DNA of 64,000 nt from Nostoc parmelioides FACHB-3921 (GCF_014696625.1 NZ_JACJQL010000028.1:25564-89563); one strand, 5' to 3'. Counted from the first letter of the stretch, positions 51,979 through 61,776 are shown. Translations and numbers: made by a program. Notes: generated by a model from the letters alone, not told the origin.

Positions 51979-53736
51979 ATGAATACCAATACTAAACTCA
52001 ATTCATCATCTGTCGTTGTTGTCAGTGGTGGTGGCAGAGGAATCACATCAGAATGTATTATCTATTTGGCTCGACAATATCACTGTAAATTTATTCTGCT
52101 TGGTCGTTCTGCAATTTTGGCAACAGAAGCAGAATGGAGCATTGGTTGTGTTGATGAGTCGGAATTAAAAAAACGAATTATGCAACATTTAATAGGGCAG
52201 CAAGAAAAACCAACGCCCGTAAAAGTGCAGAATATTTATAAAAAAATATGCCAAAGTCGGGAAATTCATCAAACCCTAGCTGATATTAAACAAGGAGGCG
52301 GTGAAGCAGAATATTTAAGTGTTGATGTGACAGATGCCTCTGCTTTAAAATCTGCATTAGCTCCTGTTGTAGCACGCTTGGGAAAAATTACAGGTATTAT
52401 TCATGGGGCAGGAAACCTAGCAGACAAGTTAATTGAAAATAAAACAGAACAGGATTTTGAAACTGTTTATAATGTGAAAATAGAAGGTTTACACAGTTTA
52501 ATTAGTTGTGTAGATATTTCAAAATTAAAGTTTATTGCTTTATTTTCTTCTTTTGTTTCTTTTTATGGCAATGTCGGTCAATCTGATTACTCTTTAGCTA
52601 ATGAAATTTTAAATAAATATGCTTATTTGTTACAAATAAAATATCCAGAGTGCCATGTGGTTTCCTTTGGATGGGGGCCTTGGGATGGAGGCATGGTAAC
52701 GCCGCAACTGAAACAATTATTTGCACAAAAAAATATTAAACTAATTCCTCTCAGGGTAGGGGCAGAAATTTTGGCGGAAGAGTTAACCCAAGACCACACA
52801 AAAGTTCCCCAACTTATTATTATGAGTCAAGGAATTTCCGTCTTACCAAAAGCTTTTAGCCCCGAAAAACATAGTTATCGTTTATATCGTCGCTTAACCT
52901 TACAGGGTAATCCTTTTGTTTACGATCATGTAATCGGTGGTAATGCTGTTTTACCTGCCGTCTGCGCCTTAGCCTGGATGACAAATATTTGCGAACAATT
53001 TTATCCTGGTTATCATTTTTTGAGTTGTCAAAAATATAAGGTGCTTAAGGGTATTGTTTTTGATGATAACTTAGCTAATTTATACTGTCTTGATTTAACC
53101 GAAGTAGAAAAATCTGAAGAAGAAATTCAGTTAGAAGCGTTGATTTGGAGTGAAACCCCTAAAGGTATCCCTTTATATCATTATCGGGCATTGATTAACA
53201 TTAGTCAAAAATCCCATGCTCAACAAGCTTTAACTTTTGAAGATTTTAACTATTATGAATCTTCTTTGAGTTTAAACCCTTATCAGGAGGGGATTTTATT
53301 TCATAATCAAAGATTTAGAGGTATTCAAAATATTCTCGAAATCACTTCTAATAAGTTAATCGCTTCATGTTTTTTACCAGAAATATCTCCTGCTGATCAA
53401 GGGCAATTTTTAACTCAGTCTTTTAATCCTTACACCGCCGATATGTTTTTTCAATGTTTATTAGTCTGGGTAAGACAAACCTATGGTTCAGGTAGTTTAC
53501 CTCTGGAATTAACAGCATTGAAACAATTTTATACTCTTCCTTTTAATCAGGAATTTTTGATTAACTTATCTATTGAAGAGCAGAGTGAAACTAAAGTAGT
53601 TGCCAGTGCGATCGCCTGTGATACTCAAGGAAAAGTATATCTTGAGGCTACTAATATGCAGGTAACATCAAGTGCGCGTTTGAATCAGCTATTTCTTAAT
53701 AATACGGTTGCTTCTAAAAATACTGTTTGTATGTAA
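51979..53736 (+). CDS. Ketoreductase catalytic half plus PKS-type dehydratase
   Basis: 585 aa from ATG 51979. The N-terminal part (about 10-285) is the NADPH-binding KR half: VVVVSGGGRGITSECI, HGAGNLADKLI, and the catalytic set in LFSSFVSFYGNVGQSDYSLANE (Ser, Tyr, Asn), then FGWGPWDGGMV. The C-terminal part (about 295-560) is a double-hotdog DH of the PKS type with HxxxGxxxxP as DHVIGGNAVLP. This is the order of the C-terminal end of PfaA. It should act on the ACP-bound chain of the 47115 protein. The KR structural half is encoded separately just upstream. Confidence 0.87.
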   Translation: MNTNTKLNSSSVVVVSGGGRGITSECIIYLARQYHCKFILLGRSAILATEAEWSIGCVDESELKKRIMQHLIGQQEKPTPVKVQNIYKKICQSREIHQTLADIKQGGGEAEYLSVDVTDASALKSALAPVVARLGKITGIIHGAGNLADKLIENKTEQDFETVYNVKIEGLHSLISCVDISKLKFIALFSSFVSFYGNVGQSDYSLANEILNKYAYLLQIKYPECHVVSFGWGPWDGGMVTPQLKQLFAQKNIKLIPLRVGAEILAEELTQDHTKVPQLIIMSQGISVLPKAFSPEKHSYRLYRRLTLQGNPFVYDHVIGGNAVLPAVCALAWMTNICEQFYPGYHFLSCQKYKVLKGIVFDDNLANLYCLDLTEVEKSEEEIQLEALIWSETPKGIPLYHYRALINISQKSHAQQALTFEDFNYYESSLSLNPYQEGILFHNQRFRGIQNILEITSNKLIASCFLPEISPADQGQFLTQSFNPYTADMFFQCLLVWVRQTYGSGSLPLELTALKQFYTLPFNQEFLINLSIEEQSETKVVASAIACDTQGKVYLEATNMQVTSSARLNQLFLNNTVASKNTVCM

Positions 53737-53788
53737 TTGTTGTCTTTCTCTAAAAACTCAATTGTGTATCCGTCTTATTGGAGTATCT

Positions 53789-56700
53789 ATGAAACATTCT
53801 CAACTTGCTATTGTTGGCTTGGATTGCTTTTTAAATCAGCATTTAAATTCGGAAATCTTCTCAGCTTTAATTTATGATGGCAAGACCATTCAAGACATTA
53901 ATCATCTTGATACTAGGGTAGAATCTTTCACTGTTTTATCGAAAATATCTCATCAAGCCCTGCAAGACTGCCAAGTTAATCGTTATAAAAATGTTGCTGT
54001 CATTACCGCCAACAATCAAACAGTAACGGCAGAGAATTTGGGAAAACATTTATCTAATTTATGGAATTTTGCAGCAATTACATTTAATTTAGATGGACAT
54101 AAAGATTGTTTACTTAAAGCTTTAGAAATCGCCCAACTGCTGTTAACTGCGAAAGAAGTTGATACCGTCATTATTAGTGTAGTCAATTCTGAGCTTAATA
54201 CTCATAGCGTTCATGGTGGAGCCATTATTGTAAAAGATTATGCAGTGGCTCAAAAAGATGGCGATCGCATCTATGCGGTACTAGAAAGCTTCACTCGCAT
54301 TGCAGATACTCTCTCTCCTTCATCTGTAGCAATTCAACAAAGTTGTCAAAAAGCTTTGCAACAAGCCAACATCAGCCCTTCAGAGGTTGGCTATATTGAA
54401 GTTTGCCACCAAAGCCTTGTAGAAGAAAATAGCCCAGAATTTACCGGCTTAATTAATGCTTACGCTACCCATCAACATGACCTAACCTGCGCTGTAGGTA
54501 GCGTCAAGGCAAATCTGGGTGATTTGGGTATTGCGGCGGGAATCATTAGCTTAATTAAAACAGCCCTATGTGTTTATAATCGTTATTTGCCAGCATACCC
54601 CCAATGGCAGCAACCCCAACACCCGGAAATCTGGCAGAATAGTCCTTTTTATGTGCCTACAAGTTCTTATCCTTGGTTTTTGCCAAAAAATCAGGAAAAG
54701 CGCCAAGCTGCTGTGAATTTGGTTGCAGAAGATGGCATTTATGGTCATATTCTTCTCTCGGAAGATACGACTCAAACCAGTCGCAGTCCTAGCTATTTAC
54801 CCTACGCTTCCTTTTTCCTTTTTCCCATCGCTGCTGATGAGGCTTCATCTTTGCAGACACAACTAGATGATTTAGCGGCCAGAATTGAAACTAGTTTATC
54901 TTTACCTCAGACTGCCCAAGAAAATTTTAGCCAGTTTCAACGTAATTCCCAGTCCCCTTATGTTGTGGCGATTGTTGGCGACAACAAAGAAACCCTACAA
55001 CGGGAAATTAAACAAGCGCAAAAAGGTATTGAGAAAGCATTTAGGGAAGGAAAATCTTGGAAAAGCCCTAAAGGAAGTTATTTTACTCCCAAACCCCTTG
55101 GTAAACAGGGAAAAATCGCTTTTGTTTATCCTGGGGCCTTTAATTCCTATTTAGGTATGGGACGCAATCTGTTCCAATTGTTTCCCCAATTGTGGAACCG
55201 CATCGCCAGCTTAGTTAAAGATCCAAATCAATTCTTACAAGCAAAACACCTGTACCCCAGAAGCCAATATTCCCTATCACAGCGAGATTTAGAAGCCCTA
55301 GAAACTGAGTTTATCGCCAAGCCTTTATCCCTACTAGAAACCGGAACTGGTTTTGCGGTGATGTTCACGGACATTATGCAGCGCTATTTCCAAATTAAAC
55401 CCCAAGCAGCCTTTGGTTACAGCATGGGGGAAAGTACCATGATGTATAGTTTGGGAGTTTGGCCTAATGCTGATGCAGGAAGTCAATATATCCATTCTTC
55501 CCCACTGTTTCGCGATCGCTTAATTGGGACAAAACAAACAGTAGCAGAATATTGGGGCGAACCTGCTGGGGAAAATTTATGGAGTAGTCATGTGTTAATG
55601 GCTTCACCAGCAGCAGTCAAACAATGCTTAGAACAAGAACCACGAGTTTATCTTACCCATGTTAATGCACCCCAAGAAGTGGTGATTGCTGGCGACCCCC
55701 AAGGCTGTTTACGGGTGATTGAACGCTTACAATGTGATGCTTTTCGTTCTCCGTCGGATATGGTGCTGCACTGTGAAGCTATGCAGTCAGAATTTGCCGC
55801 ATTTATGCAGCTAAACACTGTCAATATGGGAACACCACCGGACACAGTATTTTACTCCTCTGCTAATTATCAACCAATTCCTCTAGAACAGTTGGCGATC
55901 GCCCAAAACTTATCACAAGGAGTCTGCCAATCCTTGGAATTTCCCCGCTTAATTGACCGCGCTTATCAAGATGGGGTCAGAATTTTCCTAGAGTTAGGAT
56001 CAGGCGGTAGCTGTTCCCGTTGGATTACAGAAACTCTCCAGACACAAGATCACCTGGCTATGTGCGTTAACCGTCGAGGCACAGATGATTTAGCTGCCAT
56101 TGTTAAAATGTTAGCCCAATTGGTGAGCCATAAAGTAGACCTAGATTTATCACCCCTCTATCTTCCCCAGGAAACACCAACCCAAATCACAACCCTGAAG
56201 GAAACAGTTCCAACCTTGGTAGCTTCTCCTCCTTGTCTATTTAACGAAGATGATATTTTAGAGTTTATTGAAGGGAAAGTATCAAAGGTTTTTGGTGAAA
56301 GCTATCAAGAAATTGACAGCTATACTAGACGAGTAAGAATGCCTTCACCTCCCTTTCTATTTGTGAGTCGTGTGACTCAATTAGAAGGGAAACTAGGAAA
56401 TTATAAATCAGGATTTATTGAAACAGAATATGATATTCCCCAAGATGCTTGGTATGCAATTGATGGTCAATTAACTGTCGGCATCTGTAAAGAAGCTGGT
56501 CATGGACTGTTGATGTTATTAAGTTATTTAGGAACGGATTTTGAAAATCAAGGTAAACGTTCTTTCCGCTTATTAGATTTATCAGCAACGTTCCTTTTTG
56601 AACAGCCAGAAGCCATAAAAACATTGAAGTGTCGAGTCAAGATTACTTCTTCTGTGAAAACTGAAAAAAGTTTACTTATCTTTTTCCAAGGAGAAGCCTT

Positions 56701-58594
56701 AATTGGTGATCAAGTATGGATGAAACTCCATGATGGCTGTGCAGGACTGTTTTCTGATGAAGAATTAGAACAAGGACAAGGAATTGTTGTTTCCGAAAGT
56801 GAAGCAAGAGAACGTCAGCGAATTACAAAACAACAGTTTACACCTCTACTAACTTGTTCTAAATCAAATTTCACATTAGAAGATATTCTTGCTTTAACTC
56901 TGGGTAATTTGAGTCAGTGTTTTGGGGAAAGATACCAACAAAATTCCCTAAATCCATCCTTAAGATTACCACCAGCAAAACTACTCATGTTAGATAACGT
57001 GATGATGGTTAATCCACAGGGAGGAGTAGCCGGACTAGGATTAGCCATTGGGTCAAAAGAAGTCACACCGGAAGATTGGTATTACTTCTGTCATTTTCGG
57101 AATGATCCCACCATGCCAGGGAATTTAATGATTGAAGGATGTATCCAATTAGTGCAGTTTTATTGTTTATTTTTAGGGTTACAAACTCGAACCAAAGATG
57201 CTCGTTTTCAAATCATTCCTGGCAAAACTCAAGCAGCACGTTTTCGAGGACAAGTTACCCCCCAAACAGGCACATTAATGTATCAAATGGAGGTATTAGA
57301 ACTTGGACTCTCTCCTCAACCATATGCTGTGGCTAATGTGGATGTTATTTTTGGCGGAAAAACCATTGCTACTATTAAAAATATTGGTGTTCAGCTTGTT
57401 GAAAAACCACTTGCCATCAAAAATTCTATCACTGAGATTAATAATCAACCCGTTTTATTCAATGAAGAACAACTAAAGCAATTCGCCAAAGGCTCAGTTG
57501 CTGCTTGTCTTGGTTCAGAATTTGATATATATGAAAATCGTCAATCTGTCCGCCTACCTAATGGAGAGTTTCAGTTAGTTAGTCGGGTTTTAGAAGTAGA
57601 AGGCAAGCGTCATGAACTGCAAAAACCTTCGCAAATAATTACAGAATATGATGTAAAACCTGATGCTTGGTTTTACGAACATAATGCTTACCCCACTTTG
57701 CCCTACTGCACCTACATTGAAATTGCTGGACAACCTTGCATTTTCTTAGGGGTTTATATGGGGGCAACCTTATTATCTCCTGATGATGATCTGCATTTTC
57801 GTAATTTAGATGGGCAGGGAACAATTCTTAAAGAAATTGACCTCAGAAATAAAACTATTACTGATAAAGTCCGTCTTCTATCTACAACTGCTGTGAAAGG
57901 GGCAATAATTCAAAAATATGAGTTTGAATTATCCTGTGAAGGAGAACCATTCTATCGCGGCAATATGGTCTTTGGTGACTTTAGCACCGCCGTTTTAGCC
58001 AATCAAGTGGGGTTAGATGGAGGAAAACGCCTCAAACCTTGGTATCAAGAACATGAAACTTCTGCTTTAGATTTCACAACAATTGCCTTAAAAGACCCCA
58101 ATTGGCGACAGAAACTATATCAAATTAATCCAAATAAACCCCATTATCGACTCTCAGAAAAATATTTAGATTTTCTGGATGAAATGTTCATCATTGAAGA
58201 TGGTGGAAATTATCAAAAAGGGTATATATATGCTAGAAAATCAATTACCCCTCAAGATTGGTATTTCCCCTTTCATTTTTATCAAGATCCGGTCATGCCT
58301 GGAGCCTTGGGAGTCGAATCAATTATCCAAGCTATGCAGGCCTATGCTTTGCAATTAGACTTAGGCAAATCATTCAAAAATCCTCGATTTGGTCAAGCTA
58401 TTAATCATGAAATTACTTGGAAATATCGGGGACAAATTACACCAGAAAATCATTTGATGTCTTTAGAAGTTCATATTTCTAAGATTGAAATTTCATCTGA
58501 CCGCGCCACAATTATTGGTGATGCCAGTCTCTGGAAAGAAGACTTAAGAATTTATGAAATTAAAGATATTGCTCTGTGCTTAGTAGAAGCATGA
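53789..58594 (+). CDS. PfaB/PfaC-like fusion: degenerate KS-AT-DH-DH
   Basis: 1601 aa from ATG 53789 with TTGGAG ahead; the frame is open from 53708, but that part lacks character. Residues 1-330 are KS-like without catalytic residues (Cys context FNLDGHKDCLL, NIGH replaced by NLGD). An AT follows at about 440-770 with Ser545 (GYSMGES) and a possible His661. This KS-like/AT pair resembles PfaB. Residues about 815-1600 form two double-hotdog FabA-type DH units as at the end of PfaC. Each has an inactive first half and an active second half: His1102 in HFRNDPTMPG and His1496 in HFYQDPVMPG. A PfaC-type KS-CLF is absent, so the PfaA-like KS is the only active KS of the PUFA-like part. The DHs should make or shift double bonds. 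Confidence 0.88.
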   Translation: MKHSQLAIVGLDCFLNQHLNSEIFSALIYDGKTIQDINHLDTRVESFTVLSKISHQALQDCQVNRYKNVAVITANNQTVTAENLGKHLSNLWNFAAITFNLDGHKDCLLKALEIAQLLLTAKEVDTVIISVVNSELNTHSVHGGAIIVKDYAVAQKDGDRIYAVLESFTRIADTLSPSSVAIQQSCQKALQQANISPSEVGYIEVCHQSLVEENSPEFTGLINAYATHQHDLTCAVGSVKANLGDLGIAAGIISLIKTALCVYNRYLPAYPQWQQPQHPEIWQNSPFYVPTSSYPWFLPKNQEKRQAAVNLVAEDGIYGHILLSEDTTQTSRSPSYLPYASFFLFPIAADEASSLQTQLDDLAARIETSLSLPQTAQENFSQFQRNSQSPYVVAIVGDNKETLQREIKQAQKGIEKAFREGKSWKSPKGSYFTPKPLGKQGKIAFVYPGAFNSYLGMGRNLFQLFPQLWNRIASLVKDPNQFLQAKHLYPRSQYSLSQRDLEALETEFIAKPLSLLETGTGFAVMFTDIMQRYFQIKPQAAFGYSMGESTMMYSLGVWPNADAGSQYIHSSPLFRDRLIGTKQTVAEYWGEPAGENLWSSHVLMASPAAVKQCLEQEPRVYLTHVNAPQEVVIAGDPQGCLRVIERLQCDAFRSPSDMVLHCEAMQSEFAAFMQLNTVNMGTPPDTVFYSSANYQPIPLEQLAIAQNLSQGVCQSLEFPRLIDRAYQDGVRIFLELGSGGSCSRWITETLQTQDHLAMCVNRRGTDDLAAIVKMLAQLVSHKVDLDLSPLYLPQETPTQITTLKETVPTLVASPPCLFNEDDILEFIEGKVSKVFGESYQEIDSYTRRVRMPSPPFLFVSRVTQLEGKLGNYKSGFIETEYDIPQDAWYAIDGQLTVGICKEAGHGLLMLLSYLGTDFENQGKRSFRLLDLSATFLFEQPEAIKTLKCRVKITSSVKTEKSLLIFFQGEALIGDQVWMKLHDGCAGLFSDEELEQGQGIVVSESEARERQRITKQQFTPLLTCSKSNFTLEDILALTLGNLSQCFGERYQQNSLNPSLRLPPAKLLMLDNVMMVNPQGGVAGLGLAIGSKEVTPEDWYYFCHFRNDPTMPGNLMIEGCIQLVQFYCLFLGLQTRTKDARFQIIPGKTQAARFRGQVTPQTGTLMYQMEVLELGLSPQPYAVANVDVIFGGKTIATIKNIGVQLVEKPLAIKNSITEINNQPVLFNEEQLKQFAKGSVAACLGSEFDIYENRQSVRLPNGEFQLVSRVLEVEGKRHELQKPSQIITEYDVKPDAWFYEHNAYPTLPYCTYIEIAGQPCIFLGVYMGATLLSPDDDLHFRNLDGQGTILKEIDLRNKTITDKVRLLSTTAVKGAIIQKYEFELSCEGEPFYRGNMVFGDFSTAVLANQVGLDGGKRLKPWYQEHETSALDFTTIALKDPNWRQKLYQINPNKPHYRLSEKYLDFLDEMFIIEDGGNYQKGYIYARKSITPQDWYFPFHFYQDPVMPGALGVESIIQAMQAYALQLDLGKSFKNPRFGQAINHEITWKYRGQITPENHLMSLEVHISKIEISSDRATIIGDASLWKEDLRIYEIKDIALCLVEA

Positions 58595-58604
58595 TTTACG
58601 CATG

Positions 58605-58702
58605 GAAACGAAAGATTAAGGGTATAGGGGTATAGGGGTATAAATAAATGTTTGCAACCCTTACGCCCTCATACCCCTACACCCAGTCTCAACGCTTCTA
58701 AG
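58605..58702. repeat. Dispersed element F2, copy f
   Basis: GGAAACGAAAGATTAAGGG and three GGGTATA units are followed by inverted TACCCCTACACCC and AGTCTCAAC. It occupies most of the spacer before the enoyl reductase and creates a false upstream start for that gene. Confidence 0.7.
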
Positions 58703-58756
58703 AAATTCGCAATAAACCAACAATACCCATTCAATCATTATTTGAGGTTACCAAAA

Positions 58757-60334
58757 ATGCTCACTCAAGGTACATCCATCGCCACCCTAAATCCACCAGA
58801 TTCTCTTGCTTTCGATCATGAAAGTATTCAACAAAAATTACTGAACTTACGTCAACCTTGTTATGTATTTTTAAAAAATAATCAAATAGGAGTATCCCAT
58901 CAACCTATTGAAGGCATACAAGCACAAATGATGGTGAATGCCATCTTACCCCAAAAATTGGGCGATCGCAGTTTTCTTGATTTTCATGGAGTTAACTACG
59001 CCTATGCGGCTGGCGCGATGGCGGGGGGTATTGCCTCGGAAACCCTAGTCATTGCCTTGGGAAAAGCCGGATTTTTAGCCAGTTTCGGGTCAGCAGGATT
59101 AGTACCGCAACGGGTAGAAAAAGCTATCTTACAAATTCAACAAGCCCTGCCTACTGGCCCTTATGCCTTCAATTTGATTCATAGCCCCTCAGAAGAAGCC
59201 CTAGAGCAAGGGGCTGTGGAACTTTACCTCAAACATGGGGTGAGAACAGTAGAAGCCTCAGCCTACATGGATTTAACCCCTCATATTGTCCGCTATCGTG
59301 CAGCCGGACTACACCTAAATTCTCAAGGGGAAATTCAAACCCACAATAAAGTCATTGCCAAAATTTCCCGCTCTGAAGTAGCTCAAAAATTTCTGCAACC
59401 TGCACCGCTAAAATTCCTCAAATCCTTAGTAGAACAGGGATATATTACACCGTTACAAGCTGCTTTAGCCGAAAAAGTCCCCTTGGCGGATGATATTACC
59501 GTTGAAGCCGACTCAGGGGGACACACTGATAATCGTTCCTTAGTGTGTCTGTTACCCAGCATTATCGCCTTACGAGATGAAATTCAACAGCAATACCATT
59601 ATGAGCATCCCGTAAGAGTAGGTGCGGCTGGGGGAATTGGCACACCAGAAGCGGCTTTAGCTGCCTTTATGATGGGGGCTAGCTACATTGTCACAGGTTC
59701 GATCAACCATAGTTGCATAGAAGCTGGAACCTCTGACCATACCAAACAATTATTAGCCCAAGCAAGCATGGCTGATATGGTGATGGCACCCTGCGCTGAT
59801 ATGTTTGAAATGGGGGTGAAGGTACAACTACTTAAACGGGGTAGTTTGTTCCCCATGCGCGCGCAAAAATTGTATGACCTTTATAAAACTTATGGAGGAA
59901 TTGAAGAGATTCCCCCAGAGATACGTCAAACTCTAGAAACACAAATTTTCCGCAAAAATTTAGATCAAGTTTGGGATGAGACCGTTGCTTATTTTTCCCA
60001 ACGAGATCCTGAACAAATTGCACGAGCTAATAACAACCCTAAACGGAAAATGGCTCTGATTTTTCGCTGGTATTTAGGATTATCTTCTCGTTGGTCAACT
60101 AGTGGAGATGAGCAGCGCAAAATGGATTATCAAATCTGGTGTGGCCCCGCAATGGGTTCCTTTAATGAATGGGTAAAAGGTTCCTATTTAGAATTGCCTG
60201 AAAATCGCACAGTTGTTGACGTAGCTACACATATTATGCAAGGAGCAGCCTATTTATATCGTCTACAAAATTTGAAATTACAAGGTCTTAATTTACCATC
60301 CCAATACTGTTATTACCGTCCATTCCATATTTAG
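58757..60334 (+). CDS. PfaD-type trans-acting enoyl reductase
   Basis: 525-aa FMN-dependent TIM-barrel reductase of the PfaD family (2-nitropropane-dioxygenase-like). It should reduce enoyl-ACP intermediates in trans. Seen: GAMAGGIASETLVIALGKAGFLASFGSAGL near the N-terminus, EASAYMDLTPHIVRYRAAGL, EADSGGHTDNR (about 255) and VRVGAAGGIGTPEAALAAF with the FMN-phosphate region after it. ATG 58757 has GAGG 9 nt ahead; the longer frame from 58652 runs through an F2 repeat. It follows the DH protein and completes the keto, hydroxy, enoyl and saturated cycle. Confidence 0.92.
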   Translation: MLTQGTSIATLNPPDSLAFDHESIQQKLLNLRQPCYVFLKNNQIGVSHQPIEGIQAQMMVNAILPQKLGDRSFLDFHGVNYAYAAGAMAGGIASETLVIALGKAGFLASFGSAGLVPQRVEKAILQIQQALPTGPYAFNLIHSPSEEALEQGAVELYLKHGVRTVEASAYMDLTPHIVRYRAAGLHLNSQGEIQTHNKVIAKISRSEVAQKFLQPAPLKFLKSLVEQGYITPLQAALAEKVPLADDITVEADSGGHTDNRSLVCLLPSIIALRDEIQQQYHYEHPVRVGAAGGIGTPEAALAAFMMGASYIVTGSINHSCIEAGTSDHTKQLLAQASMADMVMAPCADMFEMGVKVQLLKRGSLFPMRAQKLYDLYKTYGGIEEIPPEIRQTLETQIFRKNLDQVWDETVAYFSQRDPEQIARANNNPKRKMALIFRWYLGLSSRWSTSGDEQRKMDYQIWCGPAMGSFNEWVKGSYLELPENRTVVDVATHIMQGAAYLYRLQNLKLQGLNLPSQYCYYRPFHI

Positions 60335-60372
60335 CCTTTACCACAATCATCTACCCATATTAACAAGTAATT

Positions 60373-61539
60373 ATGACTACTAAAACAATTGATTCTCCTT
60401 TTGCTCCTGGACTGCCAGCCCTTTATATTGTGGCATTTTTATCAGGAATGTCTTTAGGGTTATTTAACCCATTTATTTCTACCCTGATGAAACAAAATAA
60501 CATCAATGATATTGTCATTGGTGCTAATTCTACACTCTACTTTTTTATCATTGCTATTGGCACCCCATTAGTTACCAAAATTCTCAGTAAGATAGGTTTA
60601 CGTAAAACCATGATGTTAGGGTTTTTGCTCATGGGAATAACTGCACCTTTATTTCCCTTCACAACCCAATTGTCTGCTTGGTTTTTGATTCGTGCTGTGA
60701 TGGGTTTAGCTTGTTGTTTATATCTCATCTCTGGACAAACTGCTATCAACTATTTTTGTAATGATAAAAATCGGGGCATTGTTAATGGGTTAGATGCTTT
60801 ATGTTTTAGCTTGGGATTTGGAATTGGGCCGGTCATGGGAGCAGCTTTTTACAATGCTTCCCCTAAAACAACATTCCTCTTAGGCGGTGGATTAATTCTG
60901 AGCGGGATTCTTGTTGTATATTTAGGACTACCGGAAAAAGAAATTAAGTTTCAAATCCCTCGATTCCAGATTATTAAAAAGCTAAAACTTCCCTTACATG
61001 GTTCCTTTGCCTATGGTTTTAGTGTCGCCACCTTAGTATCTCTTTATCCTCTCTATCTGCTAGAACAAAATTACGGTGTTGAGCGCATTGGTTATATTTT
61101 CGGGCTGTTTATTTTAGGAGGATTAATATCAACAGTTCCAGTAAGTCATTTAGCTGATCGTATAGGTAAAATTAAGGTATTGAAATATAGTGTGATTGTC
61201 GTGATTATTTCGGTTATTGGTCTATCTTTTATCGACGACCCTAATATCACACCTTTCTTAGCTTTTATTTCTGGTGTAGGAATGAGTCCTGTTTTTCCCC
61301 TATCTTTGGCTTTAATTGGCTCAAAATTGGCAGTTGATGAATTATCCTCTGGCAGTGCTTTATTTACATCCATTTATAGTGCGGGATGTACGGCTGGGCC
61401 AATTTTATCGGCAATAGTAATGACTTTGCTCGGAACGCAGTATATTTTTATGCTAATGATGGTTATTTTTGTTTTATTTTTCCTGAGTTTAAGTAAACAG
61501 AATAAATATAACCGTTCACTTCTAAGCGTTGAACGTTAG
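60373..61539 (+). CDS. MFS transporter
   Basis: 388 aa with about 12 hydrophobic helices and the MFS loop after TM2 (KILSKIGLRKTMMLGFLLMG) and its echo after TM8 (LADRIGKIKVLKYS). It is placed 38 bp after the enoyl reductase, so it is the last gene of the PUFA-like operon. It probably exports the product or an intermediate; substrate and direction are inferred only from context. Start ATG 60373. Confidence 0.88.
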   Translation: MTTKTIDSPFAPGLPALYIVAFLSGMSLGLFNPFISTLMKQNNINDIVIGANSTLYFFIIAIGTPLVTKILSKIGLRKTMMLGFLLMGITAPLFPFTTQLSAWFLIRAVMGLACCLYLISGQTAINYFCNDKNRGIVNGLDALCFSLGFGIGPVMGAAFYNASPKTTFLLGGGLILSGILVVYLGLPEKEIKFQIPRFQIIKKLKLPLHGSFAYGFSVATLVSLYPLYLLEQNYGVERIGYIFGLFILGGLISTVPVSHLADRIGKIKVLKYSVIVVIISVIGLSFIDDPNITPFLAFISGVGMSPVFPLSLALIGSKLAVDELSSGSALFTSIYSAGCTAGPILSAIVMTLLGTQYIFMLMMVIFVLFFLSLSKQNKYNRSLLSVER

Positions 61540-61583
61540 GAGATTGTTTAACAAGTTTTTGGTTGTGATTGTCAGCATTTACT

Positions 61584-61633
61584 GATCCCCCTAATTCCCC
61601 CTTGTAGCCTAGTGGCGTGGATTTAGGGGGATC
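61584..61633. repeat. Inverted repeat GATCCCCCTAA / TTAGGGGGATC
   Basis: Perfect 11-bp arms at 61584-61594 and 61623-61633 enclose 28 bp. It is 45 bp after the MFS stop and may also end that transcript, although only TAAAATATTT follows. Confidence 0.75.
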
Positions 61634-61776
61634 TAAAATATTTGGCTTTTTAACGCAGAGTAACGCTGGGGTTAGCGCCAAGGTATGCAGAGATTTTCTC
61701 ATGATATGGCTGTAACCAGATATATTAGGACATCGAGCTAAGATAAAACCCTGACAATAAAAAGCTTTTAAGTCTG

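Noticed and set aside
47115..60334. Calling this cluster the heterocyst glycolipid (hgl) locus
   Set aside because: The PUFA-like proteins are related in type, but a thioester reductase (HglB-like), glycosyltransferase and the hetN/hetI neighbourhood are not seen, and PKS/NRPS genes are added. Gene symbols of hgl or pfa were therefore not assigned.
31787..61539. Recent transfer of the cluster from a non-cyanobacterial donor
   Set aside because: HIP1 sites (GCGATCGC) occur in most large genes of the cluster (for example near 33916, 38402, 40174, 43339 and 48001), as in the flanking genes. Spread between cyanobacteria cannot be excluded.
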